DNA of 20,480 bases from an uncultured Lacibacter sp. (GTDB taxonomy: Bacteria > Bacteroidota > Bacteroidia > Chitinophagales > Chitinophagaceae), in NCBI RefSeq assembly GCF_946479605.1, contig NZ_CAMLGT010000036.1, forward strand, positions 1 to 20,480, in the 5' to 3' direction. The translations under genes and the position numbers were made by a program. Shown in pieces: positions 9,228-16,641 of the stretch. Every line of letters starts with the position of its first letter. The first letter of the stretch is position 1. The notes below the pieces were generated by a model, which saw nothing but the letters and a program-made list of their open reading frames with translations, did no database searches and was not told where the DNA came from.

Positions 9228-10625
9228 ATGATTAAAAAAGTAACTCCACGGCAAATTGCCCCCTTCCTTATTTTGGCGGCAGTTGCCATTGCAGCGTTGT
9301 TCATTCCTGCAATTCCTGCATTTGAAGACAAAGCAGGTGTTTACAGTCCGGCCGACATTGCCTGGATTATTGTAGCTACAGCCTTTGTATTTTTAATGAC
9401 TCCCGGGCTTGCATTCTTTTACGGCGGTATGGTGCACCGTAAGAATGTGATCTCTACCATGATCAAAAGTGTGGTAGCTGCTGGTGTAGTAGGTGTTCTT
9501 TGGGTAGTAGTTGGTTTCAGCCTTGCATTTGGTAATTCCATTGGTGGATTTATTGGCGACCCTACCACATTCCTTTTCTTTAAAGATGTTGTGTCAGGTG
9601 CTCCCTGGAGTTTAGCTCCAAGCATTCCGCTGGCGTTGTTCGCATTGTTCCAAATGATGTTTGCGATCATTACTCCCGGACTGGTAGTAGGTGCCGTTGC
9701 TGAGCGTATCCGTTTTACATCTTATATCCTGTTTACTGTTTTATTTGGTTTATTAGTATATGCACCGTTGGCGCATTGGAGCTGGCATCCGGAAGGATTC
9801 CTCTTTAAATGGGGCGTTCTTGACTTTGCCGGTGGTACAGTAGTACACATTTCTGCCGGTTGTGCTGCCCTTGCAGGTGCATTGGTATTGAAGCGCAGAA
9901 AAGTGCATATGGAAAATAAAGAAATTCCACCAGCAAACGTGCCTTATGTATTGATCGGTACAGGTTTGCTCTGGTTTGGATGGTTTGGCTTTAATGCTGG
10001 TTCTGCATTAGGTGCAAATGGTCTTGCCGTATCTGCTTTTGCCACAACAAATACAGCGGCCGCAGCAGCTGGTTTAAGCTGGATGTTCTTTGATGTTGTA
10101 CGTGGTAAAAAACCTTCTGTACTTGGTTTCTGTATTGGTGCTGTAGTTGGTCTTGTGGCCATTACACCTGCAGCAGGTTTTGTTGCAGTGCCTCAAAGTA
10201 TCTTCATTGGTGCAGTAGCCGCTATCATTTCTAATATTGCTGTTTATTACAAACAAAAATCAAGACTTGATGATACACTCGACGTATTCCCTTGCCACGG
10301 TATAGGTGGTATGGTAGGTATGATCATGACTGGTTTGTTTGCTACAAAAACAGTGAACGCTGCCGGTAACGACGGTTTGTTCTACGGCAATCCTGAATTC
10401 TTCTTCACTCAGTTGAAGGCGTTAGGAATTGTTGTTGCATTCAGCTTTACTGCTTCTTACCTCATCTTCAAATTCATCAACTTCATTCTTCCTTTGCGTG
10501 TAACTGAAGAAGAAGAAGAACTTGGTCTGGATGCTACACAGCACAACGAGAAATACCTGCAAGGAACTTTGCTGGTATCTAAGAACGGCCAGATGAAAGA
10601 AGAAGAAGTAGCTGCAGCTGAATAA
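9228..10625 (+). CDS. amt: Ammonium transporter, Amt/Mep/Rh family
   Basis: Inner-membrane channel or transporter for ammonium. The 465-residue protein is almost wholly hydrophobic, with 11 core membrane segments expected for the family plus an N-terminal hydrophobic stretch (about residues 11-31) that may be a cleaved signal peptide as in E. coli AmtB. Family signatures are visible: FFYGGMV near the first core helix, AERIRF after the fifth, AHWSW, and GFNAGSAL. The two pore histidines are H207 (TVVHISAG) and H357 (FPCHGIGGM). The C-terminal cytoplasmic tail contains the usual ELGLDATQHNE region, followed by an acidic end. Amt genes often sit beside glnK (PII), but none is adjacent here; the downstream neighbour is a porin-like gene. 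Its position after gltBD fits a nitrogen-assimilation cluster. Confidence 0.97.
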   Translation: MIKKVTPRQIAPFLILAAVAIAALFIPAIPAFEDKAGVYSPADIAWIIVATAFVFLMTPGLAFFYGGMVHRKNVISTMIKSVVAAGVVGVLWVVVGFSLAFGNSIGGFIGDPTTFLFFKDVVSGAPWSLAPSIPLALFALFQMMFAIITPGLVVGAVAERIRFTSYILFTVLFGLLVYAPLAHWSWHPEGFLFKWGVLDFAGGTVVHISAGCAALAGALVLKRRKVHMENKEIPPANVPYVLIGTGLLWFGWFGFNAGSALGANGLAVSAFATTNTAAAAAGLSWMFFDVVRGKKPSVLGFCIGAVVGLVAITPAAGFVAVPQSIFIGAVAAIISNIAVYYKQKSRLDDTLDVFPCHGIGGMVGMIMTGLFATKTVNAAGNDGLFYGNPEFFFTQLKALGIVVAFSFTASYLIFKFINFILPLRVTEEEEELGLDATQHNEKYLQGTLLVSKNGQMKEEEVAAAE

Positions 10626-10649
10626 TAAATTAACTGCATGTTTATTCTC

Positions 10650-10666
10650 AGATAAGTAAATTATCT
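10650..10666. repeat. Short inverted repeat between amt and the porin gene
   Basis: AGATAA (10650-10655) and TTATCT (10661-10666) form a perfect 6-base inverted repeat with a 5-base spacer, 25 bases after the amt stop. It is short and AT-rich, so it may be a binding site for a regulator of the porin gene or chance. Confidence 0.25.
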
Positions 10667-10686
10667 AAACACACGTAAACGAAAAA

Positions 10687-10731
10687 GGTACAGCAATATG
10701 ATGGTTGTTGACGCAACGCATCTGCTGTACC
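10687..10731. other. Long hairpin in the amt-porin intergenic region
   Basis: GGTACAGCA (10687-10695) pairs perfectly with TGCTGTACC (10723-10731). Inside it, GATGGTTG (10700-10707) pairs with CAAC and CATC (10714-10717, 10719-10722) with a one-base bulge, closing a six-base loop. The whole element is about 17 base pairs and stands out in AT-rich surroundings. There is no T-run after it on the plus strand; on the minus strand a run of five Ts follows, but no minus-strand gene ends here. It may be a transcript-stabilising or processing hairpin between amt and the porin, or a leader element of the porin messenger. Confidence 0.6.
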
Positions 10732-10757
10732 CTTATTAACACTTAAAATCAATTACA

Positions 10758-11867
10758 ATGTTACGAAAATTATTCGCAACAGGTTCGCTCCTGACCATTA
10801 CTCTTATGTCATCATTTGCTCAGCAGAACAACGCTATTGAAGTTGTAACACCTCCTGCAGATTCAACTGCAAAAACTGCTGACGAGCCGGAAAAAAAACC
10901 AGCTCTTACAATCAGTGGTTCAGCCGATACATACTTTAAATACGATTTCGCAAAACAAGGTTCAAATAACAGAACAAGTTTTACTAATGCCAACAATACG
11001 TTTGCTCTTGGTATGGCATCTGTAAAATTTGAACATGCAGGCGATAAAGTAAGTGCGGTTGCCGATTTAGGTTTTGGTCCACGTGCAATGGAATTTGCAT
11101 ATAACGATGCAGGTATTTTTGCAGCAGTGAAACAGTTGTATGTTTCTTACGCTCCCATTGAAAATTTAAAGTTCACAGCAGGTACATGGGCTACACATGT
11201 AGGTTATGAGTTGGTTGATCCGCAACTGAACCGTAACTACAGCATGAGCTACATGTTTACAAACGGACCATTCACTCATGCAGGTTTAAAAGCAGATCTG
11301 ACTGTAGGAAAAAGTGGTTTCATGGTTGGTATTGCTAACCCAACTGATTACCGTTTATTACCTGCCGGTCAAATTGAAAAGAAATTTTTTATTGCACAGT
11401 ACAGCCTGGCTGCAACTGATGGTATTAAGTTTTATGCAAACTATGTAGGTGGTAAAAATCCAGATACATCGATCGTAAACCAATTTGATTTTGTGGGCAC
11501 ATTTGCTGTTTCTTCAAAATTCAATATTGGAGTAAATGCAACGCTTAATAATACAAAAGCGTGGGATGGTTCTAAAAACGAAGATGCGAAAAGCTGGTGG
11601 GGTGCTGCTGCATACCTCAACCTCGATCCTACAGATGTATTTGGCTTAACACTCCGCAGTGAATTATTCGATGATAAAGATGGCGTAAAAGGATTTGGCA
11701 CATCGATCTTCGCTAATACACTTTCTGCAAACTTCAGAGTAGGTGGTTTCACTTTTATTCCTGAATTGCGTATTGAAAGTGCAGGTGGTAACATCTATAG
11801 CGATAAAGATGGAGCAGGAACGAAATCAGCCGCAAGTTTTCTGCTGGCAGCCGTGTATAAATTCTAA
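10758..11867 (+). CDS. Outer-membrane beta-barrel protein, porin-like (BBP2/OmpL-like type)
   Basis: Predicted outer-membrane channel. Residues 1-21 form a signal peptide (basic start, hydrophobic core, cleavage likely after SFA). A low-complexity Thr/Lys/Glu/Pro linker follows (about 22-48). The barrel, from about residue 50, is made of alternating polar/hydrophobic strands and contains the sequence ELVDPQLNRNYSMSY, which resembles the conserved region of the putative beta-barrel porin-2 family. It ends in VYKF, with the terminal aromatic residue typical of barrel insertion signals. The length of 369 is usual for the family. It lies 132 bases after amt and on the same strand. An outer-membrane pore beside an inner-membrane ammonium transporter suggests a role in nitrogen uptake, but the substrate is not known from the sequence. 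Confidence 0.85.
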   Translation: MLRKLFATGSLLTITLMSSFAQQNNAIEVVTPPADSTAKTADEPEKKPALTISGSADTYFKYDFAKQGSNNRTSFTNANNTFALGMASVKFEHAGDKVSAVADLGFGPRAMEFAYNDAGIFAAVKQLYVSYAPIENLKFTAGTWATHVGYELVDPQLNRNYSMSYMFTNGPFTHAGLKADLTVGKSGFMVGIANPTDYRLLPAGQIEKKFFIAQYSLAATDGIKFYANYVGGKNPDTSIVNQFDFVGTFAVSSKFNIGVNATLNNTKAWDGSKNEDAKSWWGAAAYLNLDPTDVFGLTLRSELFDDKDGVKGFGTSIFANTLSANFRVGGFTFIPELRIESAGGNIYSDKDGAGTKSAASFLLAAVYKF

Positions 11868-11938
11868 CTTGAAATCGGCCATTCAGTTTCCTTTTTTATA
11901 TATGGCAGGCCCGCTCTTTCTATAGCAGGCAATCGATT

Positions 11939-11970
11939 ACCCCTTTGTTTTTACAAAGGGGTTCGATTTT
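11939..11970 (+). terminator. Terminator after the porin gene
   Basis: A perfect 10-base stem (11939-11948 with 11953-11962, core CCCCTTTGT / ACAAAGGGG) encloses a TTTT loop. It is followed by TCGATTTT, a weak T-rich tail. It lies 72 bases after the porin stop, in the convergent gap before agmatine deiminase, which supports a terminator for the plus-strand transcript. Confidence 0.7.
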
Positions 11971-12014
11971 AGAAATTTTAATGATGGTAATCGTAACTAA
12001 GCATGAGAAAAAGA

Positions 12015-12038
12015 AAGTCTCTCCATTTGGAGAGACTT
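12015..12038. terminator. Bidirectional terminator between the convergent porin and aguA
   Basis: AAGTCTCTCC (12015-12024) and GGAGAGACTT (12029-12038) form a perfect 10-base stem with a 4-base loop. The plus strand continues into CTTCTTTGTTT and the minus strand into TCTTTTTCTC, so both sides are T-rich. It lies 41 bases beyond the aguA stop and is most likely the aguBA terminator, with a back-up role for the porin transcript. Confidence 0.75.
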
Positions 12039-12078
12039 CTTTGTTTATACAATAATTTTAAATCTTATTTGTGATACA

Positions 12079-13128
12079 TTATACCAATGGTTCCTGCTGG
12101 CTCAGGCAATGAAAACTTCCTAATCCCCAGATGATCTCTGTTGAATCAATACCCACTACTTCACGATCAGGAAAACATTGCTGAATGATCTGTAAAGCTT
12201 TATCATCTTTTGCAGACCGGAAGGTGGGAACAATCACCGATTTATTGGCAATATAAAAGTTTGCGTACGATGCAGGTAAACGTTGCTCGTCATAAACCAC
12301 TTCATCAGGCATTGGTAGTTCCACAATGTTCAATTGTTTGCCATTCAGCAAACGCATGCTTTGCAGCTGCTTTAAATTATGTTGCAGCAAATCGTAATTC
12401 TCATCTGTTTTGTTTTCTTCAATAACCGTTAATACGGTGTCTTCGTTTACAAAACGAACGGTATCATCAATATGTCCATCGGTATCATCACCAATGATTC
12501 CTTCATCAACCCACAGTATCTGTTCAATGCCATAATAGTTGATGAGGTATTCTTCAATTTGTGATTGATTGAGATGTGGATTTCGATTTGGATTCAATAA
12601 ACATGCAGTAGATGTAAGTAAGGTGCCTTTGCCGTTAAACTCAACTGAACCACCTTCCATGACAATACCGGGATTGAACACAGGTAAGTTATAATGCTTG
12701 CCGATCAAAGTTGGTATTACATCGTCCAGATCGTAGGGAGGATATTTGTCGCCCCATGCATTATACCCCCAGTCAACAATGACTTTCTTTTGCTCTGCAT
12801 GTGGGTTAACTAAAAATGCGGGACCATGATCTCTGCACCATGCATCGTTGGTGGGATGAAAGAAAAATTCAACTTTACTTAAATCAACTGCTGCTGTATG
12901 CAAATGCCCCAATGCAAAATTCTTCATTGCTTCATCTGCAACATTAATACGCACCAGTTCACCCTTCGTCAACTCTTTAATGAACTGTGCATAGTAGGGG
13001 AAGATGGTATGAATTTTTTCCGGCCAGGAAGCTTCCTTATGCGGCCACGAAAGCCAGGTTGCTACATGCGGAGCAAATTCGGCAGGGAAATAGTATCCGA
13101 GTTCTTTGGGAGTAAGTTTTGAGTTCAT
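12079..13128 (-). CDS. aguA: Agmatine deiminase
   Basis: Hydrolyses agmatine to N-carbamoylputrescine and ammonia, the second step of the arginine decarboxylase route to putrescine. It belongs to the bacterial peptidyl-arginine deiminase (PAD_porph) family. Visible motifs are TNDAWCRDHGP in the N-terminal third, GGSVEFNG in the middle, DTDGHIDDTVRF, and GSFHCLSQQEP near the C terminus, where C341 is the expected nucleophile. I chose the ATG at 13128 (349 residues), which gives an N terminus beginning MNSKLTPKELGYYF. An in-frame ATG at 13149 would add seven residues, but those codons lie inside an intergenic inverted repeat, so they are probably not translated. aguB is upstream on the same strand, and the two enzymes act in sequence, so they form an operon. 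Confidence 0.95.
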   Translation of the reverse strand: MNSKLTPKELGYYFPAEFAPHVATWLSWPHKEASWPEKIHTIFPYYAQFIKELTKGELVRINVADEAMKNFALGHLHTAAVDLSKVEFFFHPTNDAWCRDHGPAFLVNPHAEQKKVIVDWGYNAWGDKYPPYDLDDVIPTLIGKHYNLPVFNPGIVMEGGSVEFNGKGTLLTSTACLLNPNRNPHLNQSQIEEYLINYYGIEQILWVDEGIIGDDTDGHIDDTVRFVNEDTVLTVIEENKTDENYDLLQHNLKQLQSMRLLNGKQLNIVELPMPDEVVYDEQRLPASYANFYIANKSVIVPTFRSAKDDKALQIIQQCFPDREVVGIDSTEIIWGLGSFHCLSQQEPLV

Positions 13129-13136
13129 TGTTAATC

Positions 13137-13194
13137 GTTCATGGTTCATGGTTGAGTGGCTTTTGCTATGAAAAATGAACCATCAACCATGAAC
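13137..13194. repeat. Hairpin-forming inverted repeat between aguB and aguA
   Basis: The arms 13137-13153 and 13178-13194 pair at 16 of 17 positions, with a 24-base loop. Each arm is built from a tandem ATGGTTC-type unit (AACCATGAAC on the other strand). It almost fills the gap between the aguB stop (13198) and the chosen aguA start (13128). It lacks a T-run on the minus strand, so it could be a repeat element or an RNA structure that sets the ratio of the two operon products rather than a strong terminator. Confidence 0.7.
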
Positions 13195-13197
13195 AGT

Positions 13198-14073
13198 TTA
13201 ATCTTCATCAATAAAACGTTTCGTGATCGGCTGATAGGAATCAATTCTTCTGTCTCTAAGGAAAGGCCAGTGTGTGCGGTAACGATCACTCTTTGAAAGA
13301 TCCAGCTCCTGTACATGCACTTCTTCTGCATCATGCGATGCTTTGTATAACAATGTGCCGAATGGATTGCTTACAAACGAACCGCCCCAGAATTTCATCG
13401 CACCATTCTGTTCCAAGCCAACACGGTTAACACTTACCACATGCAAACCATTAGCAACTGCATGACTGAGTTGTATTGTTTGCCATGCATTGTATTGAAC
13501 GGTATTGGTAGCATCGTCCAGCGATGTTGCCCAACCGAAAGAAGTAGGATAGAATAAAATTTCTGCACCCATCAATGCTGTAATGCGTGCTGCTTCGGGG
13601 TACCACTGATCCCAGCAGATAAGCACACCAATACTGGCGAATTTTGTTTTGAATATTTTGTAACCGAGATCCCCTGGAGTGAAATAAAATTTTTCGTAAT
13701 AAGCAGGATCGTCAGGAATATGCATTTTGCGGTATTTGCCCAGGTATGTACCATCAGCATCCAGCACTGCAGTTGTATTGTGATATAAACCCTGTGTACG
13801 TTTTTCAAACAAAGAAGCAATGATCACCACGCCTAACTCTTTCGCCACTGTACTCAATGCATCGGTAGAAGGTCCGGGAATGGCTTCTGCCAGCAGAAAA
13901 TTATCATAGTTCTCTTCATCGCAAAAGTAGAGCGATGTAAACAACTCCTGCAAACAAACGATCTGTGCGCCCTTTGCGGCAGCCTCTCTTGTTTTGATAA
14001 TGGCTTTTTGCAAATTTTCTTCTTTATTGCCAGTACAACTCATTTGTACCAGCCCAACCTGTACTTTACTCAT
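13198..14073 (-). CDS. aguB: N-carbamoylputrescine amidase
   Basis: Hydrolyses N-carbamoylputrescine to putrescine, CO2 and ammonia. It is a nitrilase-superfamily enzyme of 291 residues, the normal length. The catalytic triad is visible as E43 (LQELFT), K116 (KYRKMHIPDD) and C153 (LICWDQWYPE). The sequence MHIPDDPAYYEKFYFTPGD is characteristic of this amidase branch, and the adjacent agmatine deiminase gene fixes the assignment. It is the first gene of an aguB-aguA unit. A TATTTTTG box lies about 20 bases upstream of its start. No arginine decarboxylase (speA) is in the window, so the agmatine source must be encoded elsewhere or imported. Confidence 0.96.
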   Translation of the reverse strand: MSKVQVGLVQMSCTGNKEENLQKAIIKTREAAAKGAQIVCLQELFTSLYFCDEENYDNFLLAEAIPGPSTDALSTVAKELGVVIIASLFEKRTQGLYHNTTAVLDADGTYLGKYRKMHIPDDPAYYEKFYFTPGDLGYKIFKTKFASIGVLICWDQWYPEAARITALMGAEILFYPTSFGWATSLDDATNTVQYNAWQTIQLSHAVANGLHVVSVNRVGLEQNGAMKFWGGSFVSNPFGTLLYKASHDAEEVHVQELDLSKSDRYRTHWPFLRDRRIDSYQPITKRFIDED

Positions 14074-14093
14074 TGTGCTTTTTTTAAGAGTGG

Positions 14094-14101
14094 CAAAAAT
14101 A
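14094..14101 (-). promoter_or_regulatory. -7 promoter box of aguBA
   Basis: Read on the minus strand, TATTTTTG matches the Bacteroidota -7 consensus TAnnTTTG at every fixed position. It lies 20 bases before the aguB ATG, giving a short leader. No good -33 TTTG was found at the usual distance, so only this half of the promoter is supported. Confidence 0.55.
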
Positions 14102-14152
14102 CAGAAATAGTTGCAGGGGATGGGCTGTTGAAAATTTCTTCAGTTGGTAAAA

Positions 14153-14731
14153 TTACTTCAGCTGTTGGCCGGCAATAACCATTTTGCTGAGCCATTTGTT
14201 GCGAAATGCTTCGGTTGAATCTTTTACAGGAGCAATAAACGTTACATGAACAGGTTTTACACCACAAAACTCAAGTGTACCTTTTTTAAATTGATTAATG
14301 GTGGGACTTTTCATAAACAGCCAATCGTACCAGCGGGGTGTATCGGCCGTAACAATGATGTGCGCAGTTTTACCTTTCAATAATTTTTTAGGGAAGGGTT
14401 TACCTGGCACAGGCTGGTACGTAATGCCCGGGAGAAATACACGATCAATAAATCCTTTCATGATGGCGGGATAACCATACCACCACATCGGGAATACCCA
14501 AACTAAATGATCGGCTTGCTTTATTTGTTCAATTGCACTAATAAGATCGGGCTCCAGTTCGGTTCTTTGCCGGTAACCATACTGCAGATTAGGGTTGAAG
14601 TTTAGATCAGCAATATTGAGTTGTATTACCTGTGCATTTGTTTTTGATAGTCCATGCATGTATGCTGCTGAAAGCGCATGGTTGAAACTTTTTTCATCAG
14701 GATGTCCGTTGATCAGTAATACCTTTTTCAT
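14153..14731 (-). CDS. NAD(P)H-dependent oxidoreductase, flavodoxin-like fold (quinone reductase family)
   Basis: Predicted FMN or FAD enzyme that transfers two electrons from NAD(P)H to quinones or related electrophiles, in the cytoplasm. The N-terminal NGHPDEKSFNHAL (residues 9-21) binds the flavin phosphate in the Flavodoxin_2 family. FPMWWYGYPAIMKGFIDRVF (about 80-99) is the family's most conserved block. The length of 192 is normal for the KefF/MdaB-like branch, but the exact substrate cannot be told. It lies 54 bases downstream of the Crp/Fnr regulator on the same strand. This suggests cotranscription or regulation by that protein, which is an inference. Confidence 0.9.
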   Translation of the reverse strand: MKKVLLINGHPDEKSFNHALSAAYMHGLSKTNAQVIQLNIADLNFNPNLQYGYRQRTELEPDLISAIEQIKQADHLVWVFPMWWYGYPAIMKGFIDRVFLPGITYQPVPGKPFPKKLLKGKTAHIIVTADTPRWYDWLFMKSPTINQFKKGTLEFCGVKPVHVTFIAPVKDSTEAFRNKWLSKMVIAGQQLK

Positions 14732-14785
14732 AATTCTTTTAAAGCAAAGAACGAAGAAGAGCTAGTGTTGAAAAAGGACAAATGT

Positions 14786-15355
14786 CTAAAACGATGCAGC
14801 ATAGGTTTTCCTGATGCGGCTGAGATGACGTTGGGTAATACCTAAATAGGAAGCGAGATGCTGCAGCGGAATTTTCTGCAAATAACCGGGTTGATTTTGC
14901 AGCAGATCTTTATACCTGTTCTCTGCACTTTCTTTTAATAACAGAAATACCCGTTGTTCCATTTTCATATACTCCTGTTCGGCCATGTACTTTGATACAC
15001 GCAACCAGTTTTTACTTGTTTGCTCCAGCTCAATTATGGTTTCACGTGGTATGGAAAAAACTTCAGCATCTGTCATCGCTGCAATATTTTCTGCTGATTC
15101 TTTTTGTGTAAGAAAAGAAGAGTAAGCCGTTGCAAATGCATTGGCAAACGAGAAGCAGTAGGTAATTTCTTCGCCGGAATTATTTGTATAGAAAGAGCGA
15201 AAGAAACCTGATTGAACAAACCAGACATGTTTACAAACCTGTCCTTCCTGTATCAGCAGATCGCCTTTGCTGATCTTACGGTAACGGGCAGCTGCTACAG
15301 CTGTTTCTATTTCATCGTTAGTGAGCAGGTTGAACGAACGGAGATATTGTTCCAT
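14786..15355 (-). CDS. Crp/Fnr-family transcriptional regulator
   Basis: Small DNA-binding regulator with an N-terminal cyclic-nucleotide-binding-like barrel (about residues 10-115) and a C-terminal winged helix. Within the barrel, KGDLLIQEGQVCKHVWFVQSG is the recognisable strand-turn. The recognition helix region is about 163-186 (LASYLGITQRHLSRIRK). At 189 residues it is a typical short Bacteroidota member. There is no cysteine cluster as in Fnr, and the phosphate-binding RxS motif of cAMP-binding Crp is not evident, so the effector is unknown. The ATG overlaps the right half of an inverted repeat that also contains a perfect -7 box; the messenger may be leaderless or nearly so, and self-repression is possible. 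The oxidoreductase gene follows directly. Confidence 0.92.
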   Translation of the reverse strand: MEQYLRSFNLLTNDEIETAVAAARYRKISKGDLLIQEGQVCKHVWFVQSGFFRSFYTNNSGEEITYCFSFANAFATAYSSFLTQKESAENIAAMTDAEVFSIPRETIIELEQTSKNWLRVSKYMAEQEYMKMEQRVFLLLKESAENRYKDLLQNQPGYLQKIPLQHLASYLGITQRHLSRIRKTYAASF

Positions 15356-15384
15356 GTGTGCAAAGCTAAGTGCTTGTACACATG
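15353..15384 (-). promoter_or_regulatory. Inverted repeat covering promoter box and start codon of the Crp/Fnr gene
   Basis: On the plus strand the arms are 15353-15366 (CATGTGTGCAAAGC) and 15372-15384 (GCTTGTACACATG) around a 5-base spacer; they match except for one substitution and one extra base. On the minus strand the region contains TAGCTTTG (plus-strand 15361-15368), a perfect TAnnTTTG box, 5 bases from the ATG. The repeat fills the whole 30-base gap between the DUF1801 stop and this gene and has no T-run, so an operator is a better reading than a terminator. Confidence 0.6.
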
Positions 15385-15385
15385 T

Positions 15386-15778
15386 TTACTTCAACCGTTC
15401 CAGTACGCCTTTGCGTTTTACAATATTCTTATAATCCCACTGTATGTTCCGTGCTTTGCCAAGCCAGCGTTTCAGATCTTTTGTATTTATTTCAGATATG
15501 TTATTGTAGAAAATGGATGCATCCTTAAATTTTTCTCCTTTCACATTTAATAACTCTTCATCAAAACCGGCACCACTCCAAAACATCAGACGGATTCCCT
15601 TTTTCTGTTTGCTGTAACCGGCAACGGGGTTGCCATCCAAAAACCACACCGGGTGTGCATGCCAGATCTTGTTCTCTGCTTCTTTTAGTGTTTTGCTGAT
15701 CTCTGTTGCCAGCAGATCGCAAATAGCTTTGTCTTCCGGCGTTTGTTTGTTATTGTAAGCTTGAATGTCGGGGAGCAT
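15386..15778 (-). CDS. DUF1801 (YdhG-like) domain protein
   Basis: A 130-residue soluble protein with the DUF1801 fold. Typical features are an N-terminal helix pair ending in a basic stretch, the core sequence KIWHAHPVWFLDGNPVAGYS (about residues 37-56), and a second aromatic strand RLMFWSGAGF that lines the predicted pocket. It has no signal peptide or membrane segment. The biochemical role of the family is not established, so none is assigned. The Crp/Fnr-type regulator starts 30 bases downstream on the same strand. The nuclease-family gene is 84 bases upstream. I see no promoter that I trust in that 84-base gap. Confidence 0.85.
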   Translation of the reverse strand: MLPDIQAYNNKQTPEDKAICDLLATEISKTLKEAENKIWHAHPVWFLDGNPVAGYSKQKKGIRLMFWSGAGFDEELLNVKGEKFKDASIFYNNISEINTKDLKRWLGKARNIQWDYKNIVKRKGVLERLK

Positions 15779-15862
15779 GGCTTATCTTTTTAAGTAAGGT
15801 ACTCTTTTTATGCAGGTTGATGATCTGTAAAAGGAAATGAATAAATCTGTATCGCTACATAT

Positions 15863-16573
15863 CTAGTCTTCAATCTCGCAAATCAAGGGAAGGTGGTCAC
15901 TTAATGCAAGCCATCTTTCTCTTTCTGCCACTTCGAAATACTTCATTTTATTTTCAAAATTCTTGGAAGCAAAAATATAATCAATGTGATATGGCTTAGA
16001 ACGGTTTCTTTGTAGAAAGAAAGTTGGCCTGCTTTCTTTTCCTTGCTCTTCGTTGTAAAATACATGATAGAGACTATTGATGCCCAGATCTCTTAAGTCT
16101 TTGACGATATTTGAATGATTCCACAATCTTTTTCTTTTATCCCATATTGTATTGCTGTTAAAGTCACCTGCGAGAATAATGTTTTCAAACTTCATCTTAT
16201 TTATTTGCATATACTTCCACATTTGGCCTATGTAGTCATATGATGTGGATTTGTTTTGCATGGTCCAGATACCCAAAAGCTTTGTTTTGCGATTTAATAT
16301 ACAGGGCAGGAAGTGTTTTACCCGGTGATTTGTGTACGTATCACTCCAGTCAAGAAGTTCAAGAGAAGTATCTTTTTTTGCAAATATTCCCAGCCCCTTG
16401 TTTTTATTATCTCCTTTCCATATAAAATTATTTGCCCATGAAGCATATTCCGCATGATTGCTTAATGATGGGTTTTCACATTCTTGCAGAATGTAAATGT
16501 CAGCATTGAGTTCAGAAATGTTTTTGAACTTATTTCGTAAAGCCCCATTGCAGTTCCATGTAACAATTTTCAT
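15863..16573 (-). CDS. Endonuclease/exonuclease/phosphatase-family protein
   Basis: Predicted Mg2+-dependent phosphodiesterase or nuclease of the EEP (exonuclease III/DNase I-like) superfamily. The catalytic motifs are all present: N7 (WNCNG), E31 (LQEC), D137 and N139 (GDFNSN), D198 (HIDYIF), and D226-H227 (SDHLPL). The length of 236 matches stand-alone members. No signal peptide is visible, so it is probably cytoplasmic. The substrate (DNA, RNA, phospholipid or other) cannot be inferred. The gene is clearly AT-richer than its neighbours; for example, bases 15961-16020 have about 19 G or C of 60, against about 28 of 60 in an ilvC sample (61-120). This, together with Lys/Asn-rich codons, suggests acquisition by transfer, but it is not proof. 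Confidence 0.88.
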   Translation of the reverse strand: MKIVTWNCNGALRNKFKNISELNADIYILQECENPSLSNHAEYASWANNFIWKGDNKNKGLGIFAKKDTSLELLDWSDTYTNHRVKHFLPCILNRKTKLLGIWTMQNKSTSYDYIGQMWKYMQINKMKFENIILAGDFNSNTIWDKRKRLWNHSNIVKDLRDLGINSLYHVFYNEEQGKESRPTFFLQRNRSKPYHIDYIFASKNFENKMKYFEVAERERWLALSDHLPLICEIED

Positions 16574-16641
16574 TATCCTTTTTAAGAAATAACGTGTTTT
16601 GAAATATTTTTTGTGGCATTAGAAGCCATATGCGCTGTTGT

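Noticed and set aside
13129..13149. Upstream ATG extending AguA by seven residues
   Set aside because: The added codons lie at the edge of the inverted repeat, and the downstream ATG gives a normal family N terminus.
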